64,000 nt of DNA, from NCBI RefSeq assembly GCF_020131355.1, contig NZ_JAHLEL010000020.1, positions 1-64,000 of the forward strand. The letters run 5' to 3'. Origin of the DNA: Pseudonocardia sp. ICBG1293 (GTDB taxonomy: Bacteria > Actinomycetota > Actinomycetes > Mycobacteriales > Pseudonocardiaceae). The translations under genes and the position numbers were made by a program. Shown piece by piece: positions 24,006-33,092 of this stretch; the stretch's first letter is position 1, and every line of letters starts with the position of its first letter. The notes below the pieces were generated by a model. That model was not told the origin of the DNA. It made no database searches and worked only from the letters and a program-made list of their open reading frames with translations.

Positions 24006-24865
24006 GCGCGCTGCTGGTGCTGCGGGCCGGTCCGCAGGCGCTGGTGACCGACCGGGGTCGTCCGGGACACGCGCACCTGGGGGTACCACCCTCGGGTGCG
24101 CTGGACCGGCCGGCGTACGAGCTGGGGAACCGCCTGGTCGGCAACGACGACGGCGCCGCCGGGCTGGAGCTGCTCGGTGGCGGGCTACGGGTGCGCGCCC
24201 GCGGGGACCGGACCGTCGCGGTGACCGGGGCGCCCGCACCGGTGCTCCTCGACGGCCGTCCGGCCGGATCGCACCGGGCGCTCCACCTGCCCGACGGAGC
24301 CGAGCTGGCCGTGGGGACGCCGCTCGGCGGGCTGCGGTGCTATCTCGCGGTCGCGGGCGGGCTGGACGTCACCGTCGCGCTGGGCAGCCGCAGCACCGAC
24401 CTGCTGTCCGGACTCGGCCCCGACCCGGTCGCCGACGGCGACGAGCTGCCGGTCGGTCCGTGGTCCGGTCGCGTCCCGGTCGCCGGTCCGGTACCGGTGT
24501 CGCTGCCCGGTGCCGTGGTCCGGCTCCGGGTGCGACCCGGCCCGCGCGACGACTGGTTCACCGACCCGCACGGCGCCCTCTCCGATCCGCTGTGGACGGT
24601 GTCCGCCGACGGCAACCGGATCGGCGTCCGTCTCGACGGGCCACCCCCGCGGCGGCACCTGGAGCTCCGCGACCGGGAGCTGCCGAGCGAGGGGATGGTG
24701 ACCGGGTCGGTGCAGGTCCCACCGGACGGGCCGCCGGTGGTGTTCCTCGCCGACCACCCGACGACCGGCGGCTACCCGGTGCTCGCCGCCGTCGAGCCCG
24801 CCGACCTGCCCCTGCTCGCCCAGGCCCCGCCGGGGACGGGCGTGCGGTTCACGATGCTGCGCTGA
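24002..24865 (+). CDS. pxpC: 5-oxoprolinase subunit PxpC
   Basis: 287 residues of the KipA/PxpC family: DRGRPGHAHLGVPPSGALDR, then CYLAVAGGLDV, SEGMVTGSVQVPPDG and DHPTTGGYPVLA. It is the partner of PxpB, translationally coupled through a 4-base overlap. The pair is inserted into the otherwise mycobacteria-like gene order between the heme-barrel gene and the following block. Confidence 0.94.
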   Translation: MSALLVLRAGPQALVTDRGRPGHAHLGVPPSGALDRPAYELGNRLVGNDDGAAGLELLGGGLRVRARGDRTVAVTGAPAPVLLDGRPAGSHRALHLPDGAELAVGTPLGGLRCYLAVAGGLDVTVALGSRSTDLLSGLGPDPVADGDELPVGPWSGRVPVAGPVPVSLPGAVVRLRVRPGPRDDWFTDPHGALSDPLWTVSADGNRIGVRLDGPPPRRHLELRDRELPSEGMVTGSVQVPPDGPPVVFLADHPTTGGYPVLAAVEPADLPLLAQAPPGTGVRFTMLR

Positions 24866-24868
24866 GGC

Positions 24869-26656
24869 TCAGCGCTCGGCGTCCTCGCCGTCGAGGATGC
24901 TCCGCACGTCGTCGACGGCGAGCCCGGACAGCCTGCCGATCTGCGCCGCGTCGAGCCCGCACTCGTGCAGGTGCCGGACGGCACCGGCCAGGTCGTCACG
25001 ACGGCGACGCAGGACCTCGTCGAGCTCGGCGATCCGGTCGCGGGTGTCGTCCAGCCGCTCGGTCGCGTCGACCGCGCGGGCCGGGTCGGCGAGGAGCACC
25101 CCGAGCAGCCGGTCCTTGGCGTCGCCTGCCGTGGGCGTGCGGGCACCCACGGACGGGACGACGGCGAGCGGCAGCTCCTGCTGCAGGTCGTCGACGGCGT
25201 CGGACTGCGGCTCGACGACGGCGTCGGTGCCGCGCAGCCGGGCCCGCTGCACGGCGCGGGCGGCGAGAGCCTGCTGCACGGCCCGTGAGACCGGCTCCGG
25301 GGCCGTCCGGGGTGCGACCTCGGAGCCGGCGGGCGGTGTCGGCAGGGAGGGCGGGGTCGGTGCGGAGGGCGGGGGCGTCGTCGGGATCTCGGAGGTCGCG
25401 GGCAGGTCCTCGGCGGCCGGCTCGGCGCGCTCGGCCGACCAGGGCGGCAGCGGACCGGGCGTGGCGTCCTGGCGCGTCGGGCCCGGCCCGGTTGCGGGCC
25501 CGGTGGTGTCCGGGTGCTGCGCGGCGATGTCGGCCGGGTCGTCGACGATGCGCAGCCGTGCGACGGGCCACTCCGGCGCCTGCGGCGTGGAGGGGTCGCC
25601 GGGAACAGCCGCGGCGACGGCATCGGTCGCCGCCGAGGCATCGGTCGTGGCAGGGGTATCGGTCGTGGCAGGGGCACCGGTCGTCTCAGCGGCGCCGGTC
25701 GTGACGTCTCTCGCGGCGGCGGCACCGGCCACGGCGGCGGTCGCGGCAGCGGCACCGATCGTCGCGGCAGCGCCGCCCGAGGCAGCGGTGTCGCCGGAGG
25801 GTTCGGTGTCGCCGGAAGCAGCGGTGCCACCGGAAGCAGCGGCGCCGCCGGAGGGTGCGGCGCCGCCGGAGGGTGTGGTGTCCCCCACTGCGGCCGCGGC
25901 GTTCCCGGCAGCCGCGCCGCTCCGGTCCTCCGTGGTGCTCCCGGGAACCGCCTCGCCCGCAGCAGCCGTAGGAGCGGGCTCGTCCTCACGGGCGTCGACG
26001 GTGTCCGCCGGGGCGGTGGCACCGACCGGCCCCGCGGCACCGGTGGTGCCGTGGCGCCCGGTCTCCGCGGCCTCGTCGTCGGTGGTGGTGCGCCCGGCGT
26101 GCACGGCCGGGGCCCTGCGCAGCCCGGTCGACCGCAGGCGCGGGGTCGGCCGCGGCCGGGGCAGCGTCTCCGACGACGCGCCCGACGAGGGCGCCGCGGT
26201 GAGTGCGACGGCGGCCGTCGCCCCGGGGTCGCGCCCGCGGGCGAGGGTGGCCGCGTCGGGCTGCTCGTCGGCCGGGGCGAACAGGGCCTCCAGCGAACCC
26301 TCGTCGTCGTCGGGGGCGGCGTGCCGGCCCGCGCCGGAGGAGACGGCCGCTCCGGCGTACGCGGGCACGCGCGGCAGCGGGCCGGTGTCCGCGCCGCGCT
26401 CGGCGACCACGTCGGCGACGGTCCGTGCGCGGACCGGGGGCGGCGGGTCCGCCGGACCACCGGCCGCCTCACCGGTCCAGTCGGCATAGGACGGCTGCGG
26501 GTCCGCGGACGTGCGCGGGGGCTCGAGCGGCAGCGGCACGGGCGCGGGGGTGCGGCGCACGCGCCACACGCCCCAGAGGACCAGGACCACGAGCACGCCC
26601 GCGCCCAGCACCGCCACGAGGGGCAGGAGCGGGACCGTGAACGAGCCGAGCTGCAT
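24869..26656 (-). CDS. Membrane-anchored low-complexity protein with HTH-like C-terminus
   Basis: 595 residues from ATG 26656. An N-terminal membrane helix (VPLLPLVAVLGAGVLVVLVLW) precedes a cytoplasmic Pro-rich stretch. Residues about 225-350 are Ala/Thr/Ser/Gly repeats (units such as ASGGTAASGD and PATTDTPATTD). A charged helix follows (RDRIAELDEVLRRRRDDL). The last 40 residues (LDAAQIGRLSGLAVDDVRSI) look like a small helix-turn-helix. No family is recognised with confidence. Its position matches the Rv0811c area. The repeats sit on imperfect direct DNA repeats, so length may vary between strains. Confidence 0.75.
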   Translation of the reverse strand: MQLGSFTVPLLPLVAVLGAGVLVVLVLWGVWRVRRTPAPVPLPLEPPRTSADPQPSYADWTGEAAGGPADPPPPVRARTVADVVAERGADTGPLPRVPAYAGAAVSSGAGRHAAPDDDEGSLEALFAPADEQPDAATLARGRDPGATAAVALTAAPSSGASSETLPRPRPTPRLRSTGLRRAPAVHAGRTTTDDEAAETGRHGTTGAAGPVGATAPADTVDAREDEPAPTAAAGEAVPGSTTEDRSGAAAGNAAAAVGDTTPSGGAAPSGGAAASGGTAASGDTEPSGDTAASGGAAATIGAAAATAAVAGAAAARDVTTGAAETTGAPATTDTPATTDASAATDAVAAAVPGDPSTPQAPEWPVARLRIVDDPADIAAQHPDTTGPATGPGPTRQDATPGPLPPWSAERAEPAAEDLPATSEIPTTPPPSAPTPPSLPTPPAGSEVAPRTAPEPVSRAVQQALAARAVQRARLRGTDAVVEPQSDAVDDLQQELPLAVVPSVGARTPTAGDAKDRLLGVLLADPARAVDATERLDDTRDRIAELDEVLRRRRDDLAGAVRHLHECGLDAAQIGRLSGLAVDDVRSILDGEDAER

Positions 26657-26699
26657 GGGCCCGGACCCTATTGGGGTCCCGGGCCCCGCGCGGGGAACC

Positions 26700-28715
26700 T
26701 CAGCTGCTGCGCGTCCCCGTCGAGGGCTGCGCTGCGCCGGTACGACCCTTGTCCCCGGTGGCCGGCGCGGAACCGTTGCGGGTCGCGCCGTTGCCCTTCT
26801 CGCCGCCCTGTGACGACGAGTCGGGCGTCGACGACGCACCGTTGCGACCGTTCTGACCGTGGCCGGCCTGGCCGGAGCCGTTGCGGGGCCCCTCCGGACC
26901 GGGACGGGCGGACTCGCGCCCGGCGGCCGGGTTCGCGGTCGTCGGGGGATCGGCGTCGGCCTTCGGGCTGTCGGCCGCGGCCCCCGTGTCCCCGGCGGCC
27001 GGCTTCTGCGAACCATCCGTTGAGGTGTCACCGGAACGGCGGACGGCGCCGACCGCGACCGTGCGCTCGGCGTCCCCGGCGGCCGACGGACGCCGGTCCT
27101 GACGCGGCACCGCGGACGTCTTCGGCTCCGGCTCGACCGGACGGGAGTCCGACGCGGGCCGGAACAGCTCGGCGGGCTCCGGCTCGTCCCCGGGCCGCAC
27201 GGCGGTGGTCCGCTCGGCCCCACCCTGCTGCCCGGTCGGGGCCGGCGACGGGCGCGGGCCCGGAGCGGGACGCGGCCCCGGACGGGGACCTGCCGCCTTG
27301 TCGCCGTCGGCACCGCCGGGACGCGGGCCCGCGGGATCCTTCCGCGCGGGCTGGGGTGCGCCGGCGGGACGGTCGGACCCACCGGATCCGGGGGTGCCCG
27401 GTCCGGAGTCGGGCCGGGCCTTCGCACCGGAGTCCTGCCGCGCCGGGGCGGGACCCGGCTGCGGGCGCGCACCGGGCCGCGGAGCGGGTGCCGCATCGCC
27501 CGACGGCGACGCCTGGGCGGCCGGCGGCCGGACACCGTTCACCCCGACCCCCGGGGCCTGCGGACGGCCGTTCGGGGAGCCCTGCGGACGGCCCGCGACC
27601 GGGTCCTTCCGGCCGGGACGCTGCTCGGCACCCGGACGCTCCTCGGCCCCGGACCGGCTCCCCGGGCGTGGCGCGTCCGCGGCACCCGGGCGCGGCGCGT
27701 CCGGGCGTGGCCCGGGTCGCGCGGAGCGCTGGTCGGCGGAGTCGGGGCGCACCGGCCCCTGGTCGGGGCGGCCCGGGTCGGGACGGCCCTGGTCCGGTCG
27801 CCCGGACCGGGAGTCTCCCTGACCCGGGCGTGCGGAGGCGTCCGCACCCGTCCCGGCGGCGACCGCGGGCTGGGCACCGGCGGGCTGGGCAGCGGCGGGC
27901 TTGGCAGCGGCGGGCTGGGCGCCGGCGGGCTTGGCACCGGCGGGCTGGGCGCCGGCGCCGGACTGCGCGGCGGGCGCGACCCCGGCGCCCGGCTGACCGG
28001 CGGACGGGCTGGCACCCGGCTGGGCGGTGCCGGCCTGGGCCGCGCCCGGCTGGGAGCCGGCGGCGGGCTGGGCGGAGCGGTCCTCGGACGACGTGGACTC
28101 GCCGGACGGACCGCCCGGCTTCTGCCCCGGACCCGATGCCGGCCGGATCTCGTGGCGGGCCTTGTCCCCGGTGGCCGGGGCCTTCCCGACCTCGGCGCGC
28201 AGCTCGTCGCGGCGGCGGGTCAGCTCACCGACCTCGGTGCGGAGCTTGTCGCCCTGCTCGCGGGCGCGGTCGGCGTCGGCACGGGCGCGGTCCGCCTGCT
28301 TGCGGGCCTCGGTGACGACGCGCTCGGCGTCGGCCCGGGCCTTGCTGCGGATCTCCTCCGCCTCCTCCTCGGCCTTCTGCAGGATCGCCTGCATGCGGTC
28401 GGAGAAGTTGTCGACGGCACCGTGCCGGTCGGAGTCCGACGGCCCCGGTCCGGGACGCGGTCCCGGACGGGGTCCCGGGCGCGGCGGACCACCGTGCGGC
28501 GCACCGGCCGGACCGGCGGCGAACCCGCCGGGCGGCGGCACCGGCATGGGCGGCGGCATCGGCCGGCTGCGCAGTGCGTCGATGTCCGCGCGCATCCGGC
28601 CCATCAGCCGCTGCATCCCGACGATGTGCTCGTCCACCTGCCGACGGTCGTAGCCGCGGAGAACGACGTCGAACCGCGGGGAACCGCCCGGGCGGTCCGC
28701 CCCGTCTGCCGTCAT
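26700..28715 (-). CDS. DivIVA-domain coiled-coil protein with long disordered tail
   Basis: 671 residues from ATG 28715. The N-terminus has a DivIVA-like motif (FDVVLRGYDRRQVDEHIVGM), a Pro/Gly-rich gap, and a coiled coil (about residues 105-185, ILQKAEEEAEEIRSKARADA). About 480 residues of Pro/Ala/Gly/Gln/Arg-rich disorder follow, including tandem AQPAGAKPAG-type repeats. Relatives bind curved membrane and organise polar growth or division in actinobacteria. The long tail is unusual for Wag31 itself, so this is probably a second DivIVA-type scaffold. The promoter region is shared with nur. Confidence 0.72.
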   Translation of the reverse strand: MTADGADRPGGSPRFDVVLRGYDRRQVDEHIVGMQRLMGRMRADIDALRSRPMPPPMPVPPPGGFAAGPAGAPHGGPPRPGPRPGPRPGPGPSDSDRHGAVDNFSDRMQAILQKAEEEAEEIRSKARADAERVVTEARKQADRARADADRAREQGDKLRTEVGELTRRRDELRAEVGKAPATGDKARHEIRPASGPGQKPGGPSGESTSSEDRSAQPAAGSQPGAAQAGTAQPGASPSAGQPGAGVAPAAQSGAGAQPAGAKPAGAQPAAAKPAAAQPAGAQPAVAAGTGADASARPGQGDSRSGRPDQGRPDPGRPDQGPVRPDSADQRSARPGPRPDAPRPGAADAPRPGSRSGAEERPGAEQRPGRKDPVAGRPQGSPNGRPQAPGVGVNGVRPPAAQASPSGDAAPAPRPGARPQPGPAPARQDSGAKARPDSGPGTPGSGGSDRPAGAPQPARKDPAGPRPGGADGDKAAGPRPGPRPAPGPRPSPAPTGQQGGAERTTAVRPGDEPEPAELFRPASDSRPVEPEPKTSAVPRQDRRPSAAGDAERTVAVGAVRRSGDTSTDGSQKPAAGDTGAAADSPKADADPPTTANPAAGRESARPGPEGPRNGSGQAGHGQNGRNGASSTPDSSSQGGEKGNGATRNGSAPATGDKGRTGAAQPSTGTRSS

Positions 28716-28959
28716 CGCCTCTCCTCAGGTCGTCGACTCGGGTGCCCTCGGAGGGCACGTACGAGGCCGGCGGACCGATGGTTCGACCCGACCTCGCCGG
28801 TCAGGGTAGTCACGCCGACGGGGTCGCGGCGAACCACGCAGCGTGCAACGGTCGTCCGTCGGCGTGGCGGGCCTCGCGACGATCGATTCCGTGACACGAT
28901 GAGCGGTCACCGTCCTCGGGGCCCGAGCCTACCGGGCCGTACCGAATACCATCGGCGGT

Positions 28960-29448
28960 GTGGACAGCACACTGAAGGGCACGTTGCACCGGCGCGGGCT
29001 CCGGATGACCCCTCAACGCCAGCTCGTGCTGGACGCGGTCCGGGAGCTGGGGCACGCGACACCCGAACAGGTGTGCAGCCGGGTCCAGGCGACGGCGCCG
29101 GCGGTGAACATCACGACGGTGTACCGGACGCTGGACCTGCTCGAGGAGCTCGGCGTCGTCCGGCACGCCCACCTCGGGCACGGGGCACCGACCTACTCCG
29201 AGCACCAGCACCGCCACGTGCACCTCGTCTGCCACCACTGCGGCCGTGTGGACGAGGCGCCGACCGAGCTGCTCTCCGATGTGGCGAGTCGCACGCTCGC
29301 CGACCTGGGTTTCCACCTGGACGCGACGCACGTGGCGCTGTCCGGCACGTGCGTCGACTGTGCGCACGACGACGACGAGGACTCCGCCGACGGGGCCCCC
29401 GAGCACGACGACACGGCGCCCCCGGCGGGCGCGGAGGGAGACCGGTGA
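28960..29448 (+). CDS. nur: Fur-family regulator, probably Nur (nickel uptake regulator)
   Basis: 162 residues from GTG 28960. The winged helix has RGLRMTPQRQLVLDAV and NITTVYRTLDLLEELG. The metal region has HAHLGHGAPTY and HRHVHLVCHHC, plus a terminal CxxC (CVDC). From memory, HAHLGHGAPTY and the spacing match Streptomyces Nur more closely than Fur or Zur. Nur represses nickel transport and Fe-SOD when Ni is bound. The acidic C-terminal tail (DDDEDSADGAPEHDD) is not part of the fold. It overlaps ygfZ by GTGA, so the two are translationally coupled. Confidence 0.75.
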   Translation: MDSTLKGTLHRRGLRMTPQRQLVLDAVRELGHATPEQVCSRVQATAPAVNITTVYRTLDLLEELGVVRHAHLGHGAPTYSEHQHRHVHLVCHHCGRVDEAPTELLSDVASRTLADLGFHLDATHVALSGTCVDCAHDDDEDSADGAPEHDDTAPPAGAEGDR

Positions 29449-30560
29449 CCGTTCCCGGATCCGAGCAGACCCCCGACACCACCGACGACGGCACGCCCGA
29501 CCCGGACGACGCCGTCGCCGCCCACCACGGCGACCCGCCCGCCGAACAGCGGGCGATGGCGCGCTCGGCCGCCGTCGTCGACCGGGGGCACCGCGAGGTG
29601 CTGGCGGTGACCGGGGAGGAGCGGCTGTCCTGGCTGCACCTGCTCCTCACCCAGCACATCAGCGAGCTGCCGCCCGACACCGGAACCGAGGCCCTGGTGC
29701 TCGACGCGCAGGGTCGGGTGCTGCACCACGTCGTCGTCGCGGCGGCGGGCGACACGGTCTGGCTCGACACCGAGCCCGGCGAGGGCGCTGCGCTGCTCGA
29801 CTACCTGGCCAGGATGGTGTTCTGGTCGAAGGTCGAGCCGCGTGACGTCACCGCCGAGCTGGCGGTGCTGTCGGTGGTCGGCCCCGAGACGCCCGCCGTG
29901 CTCGCCGCGGCGGGGCTGCCGGTGCCCGATGCGCCGAACGGCGTCACGGCGCTGCCGGACGGCGGGTTCGTGCGGCGGAAGCCGTGGCCGGGCCGCGACG
30001 CCGCGGACGTCGTCGTCCCCCGCGGGACGCAGGACGCGCGCCGGGCCGACCTCGTCGCCGCCGGGGCCCGGGCCGCCGGGACGATCGCGTTCGAGGCGCT
30101 GCGTGTGGAGTCCCGTGCGCCGCGCCTGCACCGCGACACCGACGACCGCACCATCCCGCACGAGGTCGGCTGTATCGGCTCCGCGGTGCACCTCACCAAG
30201 GGCTGCTACCGGGGCCAGGAGACCGTCGCCCGGGTCGCGAACCTGGGGCGGCCGCCGCGTCGCACGGTGCTGCTGATGCTCGACGCGGGCGACGAGGACC
30301 TGCCCCGCACCGGCGACCCGGTGGTGCGCGAGGGCCGCACCGTCGGCCGGGTCGGGACGGTCGTCCAGCACCACGAGCTGGGTCCGGTGGCGCTCGCGCT
30401 GGTCAAACGGTCCGTCCCGGTGGACGCCGAGCTGACCGCGGGCGTCGAGAACCGGATCTCCCCGGCCACGATCGACCCGGACTCCTACGAGCCGGACCCG
30501 GACTCGCCGCCCCCGGGGCGCGCGGCCCGGGAACGGACGGGCGGCGCGCGCCGCGGGTGA
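29445..30560 (+). CDS. ygfZ: YgfZ/GcvT-family folate-binding protein
   Basis: 371 residues from GTG 29445. The signature KGCYRGQETVARV carries the conserved Cys of YgfZ. FEALRVESRAPRL precedes it. YgfZ proteins use folate to help maturation or repair of Fe-S proteins. The first 30 residues and the last 25 (Pro/Arg-rich) are extensions. Coupled to nur through a 4-base overlap, suggesting metal-dependent expression with Fe-S cluster maintenance. Confidence 0.88.
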   Translation: MTVPGSEQTPDTTDDGTPDPDDAVAAHHGDPPAEQRAMARSAAVVDRGHREVLAVTGEERLSWLHLLLTQHISELPPDTGTEALVLDAQGRVLHHVVVAAAGDTVWLDTEPGEGAALLDYLARMVFWSKVEPRDVTAELAVLSVVGPETPAVLAAAGLPVPDAPNGVTALPDGGFVRRKPWPGRDAADVVVPRGTQDARRADLVAAGARAAGTIAFEALRVESRAPRLHRDTDDRTIPHEVGCIGSAVHLTKGCYRGQETVARVANLGRPPRRTVLLMLDAGDEDLPRTGDPVVREGRTVGRVGTVVQHHELGPVALALVKRSVPVDAELTAGVENRISPATIDPDSYEPDPDSPPPGRAARERTGGARRG

Positions 30561-30779
30561 CCGCCGGCCGTCGCGCCCTCGCGCGGGCGGCCACCGGGCG
30601 GACACCCGGTGCCCCCGCGTCGGTCGCGTCCGGGTCCGCCTGTGACGACGGCGGTGCCGCGTCGCATGTTCCGGGGTGAGCAGGGTACGGTTGCTCTCAC
30701 GACATTGATGAGACGAGAGGGGCCGCCGGGTCGTGCGCAATGACCGGCCGCCCCTTCCCTGTTGTAAGGGGGACCTGCC
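30561..30779 (+). other. Intergenic region with an imperfect hairpin upstream of DUF3073
   Basis: A 219-nt gap. GGGGCCGCCGG and CCGGCCGCCCC (about 30718-30752) form a near-complete stem, with a single non-pairing position, in the likely 5' leader of the DUF3073 gene. No riboswitch family or promoter could be recognised. Confidence 0.4.
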
Positions 30780-30983
30780 ATGGGGCGTGGACGAGCCAAG
30801 GCCAAGCAGACGAAGGTGGCCCGTGAGCTCAAGTACAGCTCCCCTTCTATGGATCTCGACGCCTTGCAGCGGGAGATCGGTAGCGGGACGGCGGTGACTA
30901 CCGACAGCCGTGAGGACGACTACGGCGAGTACGACGACCTCGCCGCCAAGTACAACGACGAGGACGACGACCCTCGCCGTTGA
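30780..30983 (+). CDS. DUF3073 protein
   Basis: 67 residues, small and highly charged. The basic N-terminus (MGRGRAKAKQTKVARELKYS) is the DUF3073 hallmark and the C-terminus is acidic (DDLAAKYNDEDDD). Conserved throughout actinobacteria beside purM (Rv0810c position). The function is unknown. Confidence 0.9.
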   Translation: MGRGRAKAKQTKVARELKYSSPSMDLDALQREIGSGTAVTTDSREDDYGEYDDLAAKYNDEDDDPRR

Positions 30984-31115
30984 CGGCCACTCCGGCGCCC
31001 GGCCCCGTTGCGACACGACGGCCCGGGCGCCGTGGCACGTACGGACCCGGTGAGCCCGCTCGCCGGACCGGTCGAACCGGACGGTTTCCCCTGGCCGGTC
31101 GGATAGGGCAAGATC

Positions 31116-31919
31116 ATGACAGCCTCCTGTGCGAGGCTCGACCACCGATCCCGTCCCGTCCGAGGTGTTCAGCAGATGCGCGGCAACCTGTTCGCGGTCG
31201 CCGTGAACCTCGTCGTGCTCACCGTGCGGTCGGATCGTCTGCACGTGTTGCTGATCGAGCGGGGTGAGGCGCCCTTCCTCGGGGAGTGGGCACTCCCGGG
31301 CGGCTTCGTGCGCCCGGAGGAGGACCTCGCCCACACCGCGGGCCGCCGGCTGGGCGAGGAGACCGGGGCCGACACCGGCAGCGCCGTGTGCGGGCACCTG
31401 GAGCAGCTCGCGAGCTACGCCGCGCCCGACCGTGATCCCCGCGGCCGTGTCCTGTCCGTCGGCTACCTCGCGCTGCTGCCCGACATGCCGGAGCCGACAC
31501 CGGGTGGCGGAGCCGTCGCGTCGGCATGGCGGCCCGTCGACGAGGTTCCCCCGCTGGCGTTCGACCACCGGCAGATCCTCGCCGACGGCGTGGAGCGGGC
31601 GAAGTCGAAGCTCGAGTACACGACGCTGGCCGCCTCGTTCTGCCCGGACGAGTTCACGGTGACCGATCTCCGCCGGGTCTACGAGGCCGTCTGGGAGACC
31701 AGACTGGACCCGCGCAACTTCCAACGCAAGGTGACCTCCACCGACGGCTTCCTCGTGCCGACGACGACACTGGTCACCGGTGGCCGCGGGCGTCCGCCGC
31801 GGCTGTTCCGCCGCGGCCCGGCGACGGCGCTGCACCCGCCGATGCTGCGCGAGTCGCACCGGGCCACGAACCGCAACTCCGTGCCGCACGAGGCGGAGCC
31901 GGGTCCCTCGTCCGGCTGA
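31116..31919 (+). CDS. Nudix-domain protein, NrtR-like regulator
   Basis: 267 residues if started at ATG 31116. ATG 31176 (MRGNLFAVAVNLV) is an equally good start. The Nudix fold has GEWALPGGFVRPEEDLAHTA and then GRRLGEETGAD. The box reads RRLGEE where the catalytic consensus is RELxEE, so hydrolase activity is doubtful. The C-terminal third (FTVTDLRRVYEAVWETRLDP, then NFQRKVTSTDGFLVPT) is the winged helix of NrtR-type regulators, which sense ADP-ribose and control NAD or pentose genes. It is convergent with purM. Confidence 0.82.
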   Translation: MTASCARLDHRSRPVRGVQQMRGNLFAVAVNLVVLTVRSDRLHVLLIERGEAPFLGEWALPGGFVRPEEDLAHTAGRRLGEETGADTGSAVCGHLEQLASYAAPDRDPRGRVLSVGYLALLPDMPEPTPGGGAVASAWRPVDEVPPLAFDHRQILADGVERAKSKLEYTTLAASFCPDEFTVTDLRRVYEAVWETRLDPRNFQRKVTSTDGFLVPTTTLVTGGRGRPPRLFRRGPATALHPPMLRESHRATNRNSVPHEAEPGPSSG

Positions 31920-31953
31920 GGGCCGGGCGGCCGTGGGCCGGAACCGGCCCGGC

Positions 31954-33051
31954 TCAGAAGCGGGGGTGCTCCCCGCGCAGCTGCACCCGGGCACCGAGCT
32001 CGCCGGAGCCGGCGCCCTCGACCTCGCCGATCCGGCCGACCTCGCCCAGGATCCAGGCCGGGACGTGCCGGGCGGTCAGGACGGCGAGGGCGCGGTCGAC
32101 GTCCTCGGGCGGCAGCACCGCGACCATCCCGACCCCCATGTTGAAGGTCTTCTCCATCTCCGCGCGCTCGACCCGGCCGCGGGACTGGATCAGCTTGAAG
32201 ATCGGGGCCGGGGTCCAGGAGCCGCGCTCCACGGTGGCGGCGAGCCCGTCGGGCAGTACCCGCTCCAGGTTGCGGGCCAGCCCGCCGCCGGTGATGTGGG
32301 AGAAGGTCCGCACCCCGGTCTCGGCGGTGATCGCCAGGCAGTCCTTGGCGTAGATCCGGGTCGGGACGAGCAGCTCCTCGCCCAGGGAGTGGTCGAACTC
32401 CTCCAGCTCACCGGCCAGCGGCAGCCGGGCGATGTCCAGCAGCACGTGCCGGGCCAGGGAGTAGCCGTTGGAGTGCAGCCCGGACGAGCCGAGCGCGACC
32501 AGCACGTCGCCGGGGCGGACGCGCTCGGGCCGGAGCATCTTCTCGGCGTCGACCACACCCACACCGGTGGCGGAGAGGTCGTAGGCGCCCTCCTCCATCA
32601 GCCCGGGGTGCTCGGCGGTCTCGCCGCCGAGCAGCGCGCAGCCCGCGGTCCGGCAGCCCTCGGCGATGCCGCGGACGATCGTCGCGACCTGGTCGGGCAC
32701 GATCTTGCCGATGGCGATGTAGTCCTGCAGGAACAGCGGCTCGGCCCCGCAGACGACGAGGTCGTCGACGACCATCGCGACCAGGTCCTGGCCGATCGTG
32801 TCGTGCTTGTCCATCGCCTGCGCGATCGCGACCTTGGTGCCGACGCCGTCGGTGGAGGCGGCCAGGACCGGCTCGGAGTACTTGCCGAACTTCGCCGCGA
32901 ACAGCCCGGCGAAACCACCGATACCGCCGCGCACCTCGGGCCGGGTCGCCTTCTCGGCGAACGGACGGAAACGCTCGACCGCCTGCTCCCCCGCGTCGAT
33001 GTCCACCCCCGCGGAGGCGTAGCTGGCGGGGCCGGGCTCGGTCGAGGGCAT
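31954..33051 (-). CDS. purM: Phosphoribosylformylglycinamidine cyclo-ligase (AIR synthetase)
   Basis: 365 residues from ATG 33051. Typical motifs: YASAGVDIDAGEQAVERFRP, LAASTDGVGTKVAIAQ, ALLGGETAEHPG and SHITGGGLARNLERVLP. It converts FGAM to AIR with ATP, step 5 of purine synthesis. It lies 41 nt downstream of purF in the same direction and is probably co-transcribed with it. Confidence 0.97.
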   Translation of the reverse strand: MPSTEPGPASYASAGVDIDAGEQAVERFRPFAEKATRPEVRGGIGGFAGLFAAKFGKYSEPVLAASTDGVGTKVAIAQAMDKHDTIGQDLVAMVVDDLVVCGAEPLFLQDYIAIGKIVPDQVATIVRGIAEGCRTAGCALLGGETAEHPGLMEEGAYDLSATGVGVVDAEKMLRPERVRPGDVLVALGSSGLHSNGYSLARHVLLDIARLPLAGELEEFDHSLGEELLVPTRIYAKDCLAITAETGVRTFSHITGGGLARNLERVLPDGLAATVERGSWTPAPIFKLIQSRGRVERAEMEKTFNMGVGMVAVLPPEDVDRALAVLTARHVPAWILGEVGRIGEVEGAGSGELGARVQLRGEHPRF

Positions 33052-33092
33052 GCGTGGTCTCTCCAGGTCGCGACGGGGTCGTGGGGGTGACC

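Noticed and set aside
28152..29444. In-frame upstream extension of ygfZ
   Set aside because: The extension is antisense to the DivIVA-like gene and out of frame over nur. The GTG at 29445 overlapping the nur stop is the convincing start.
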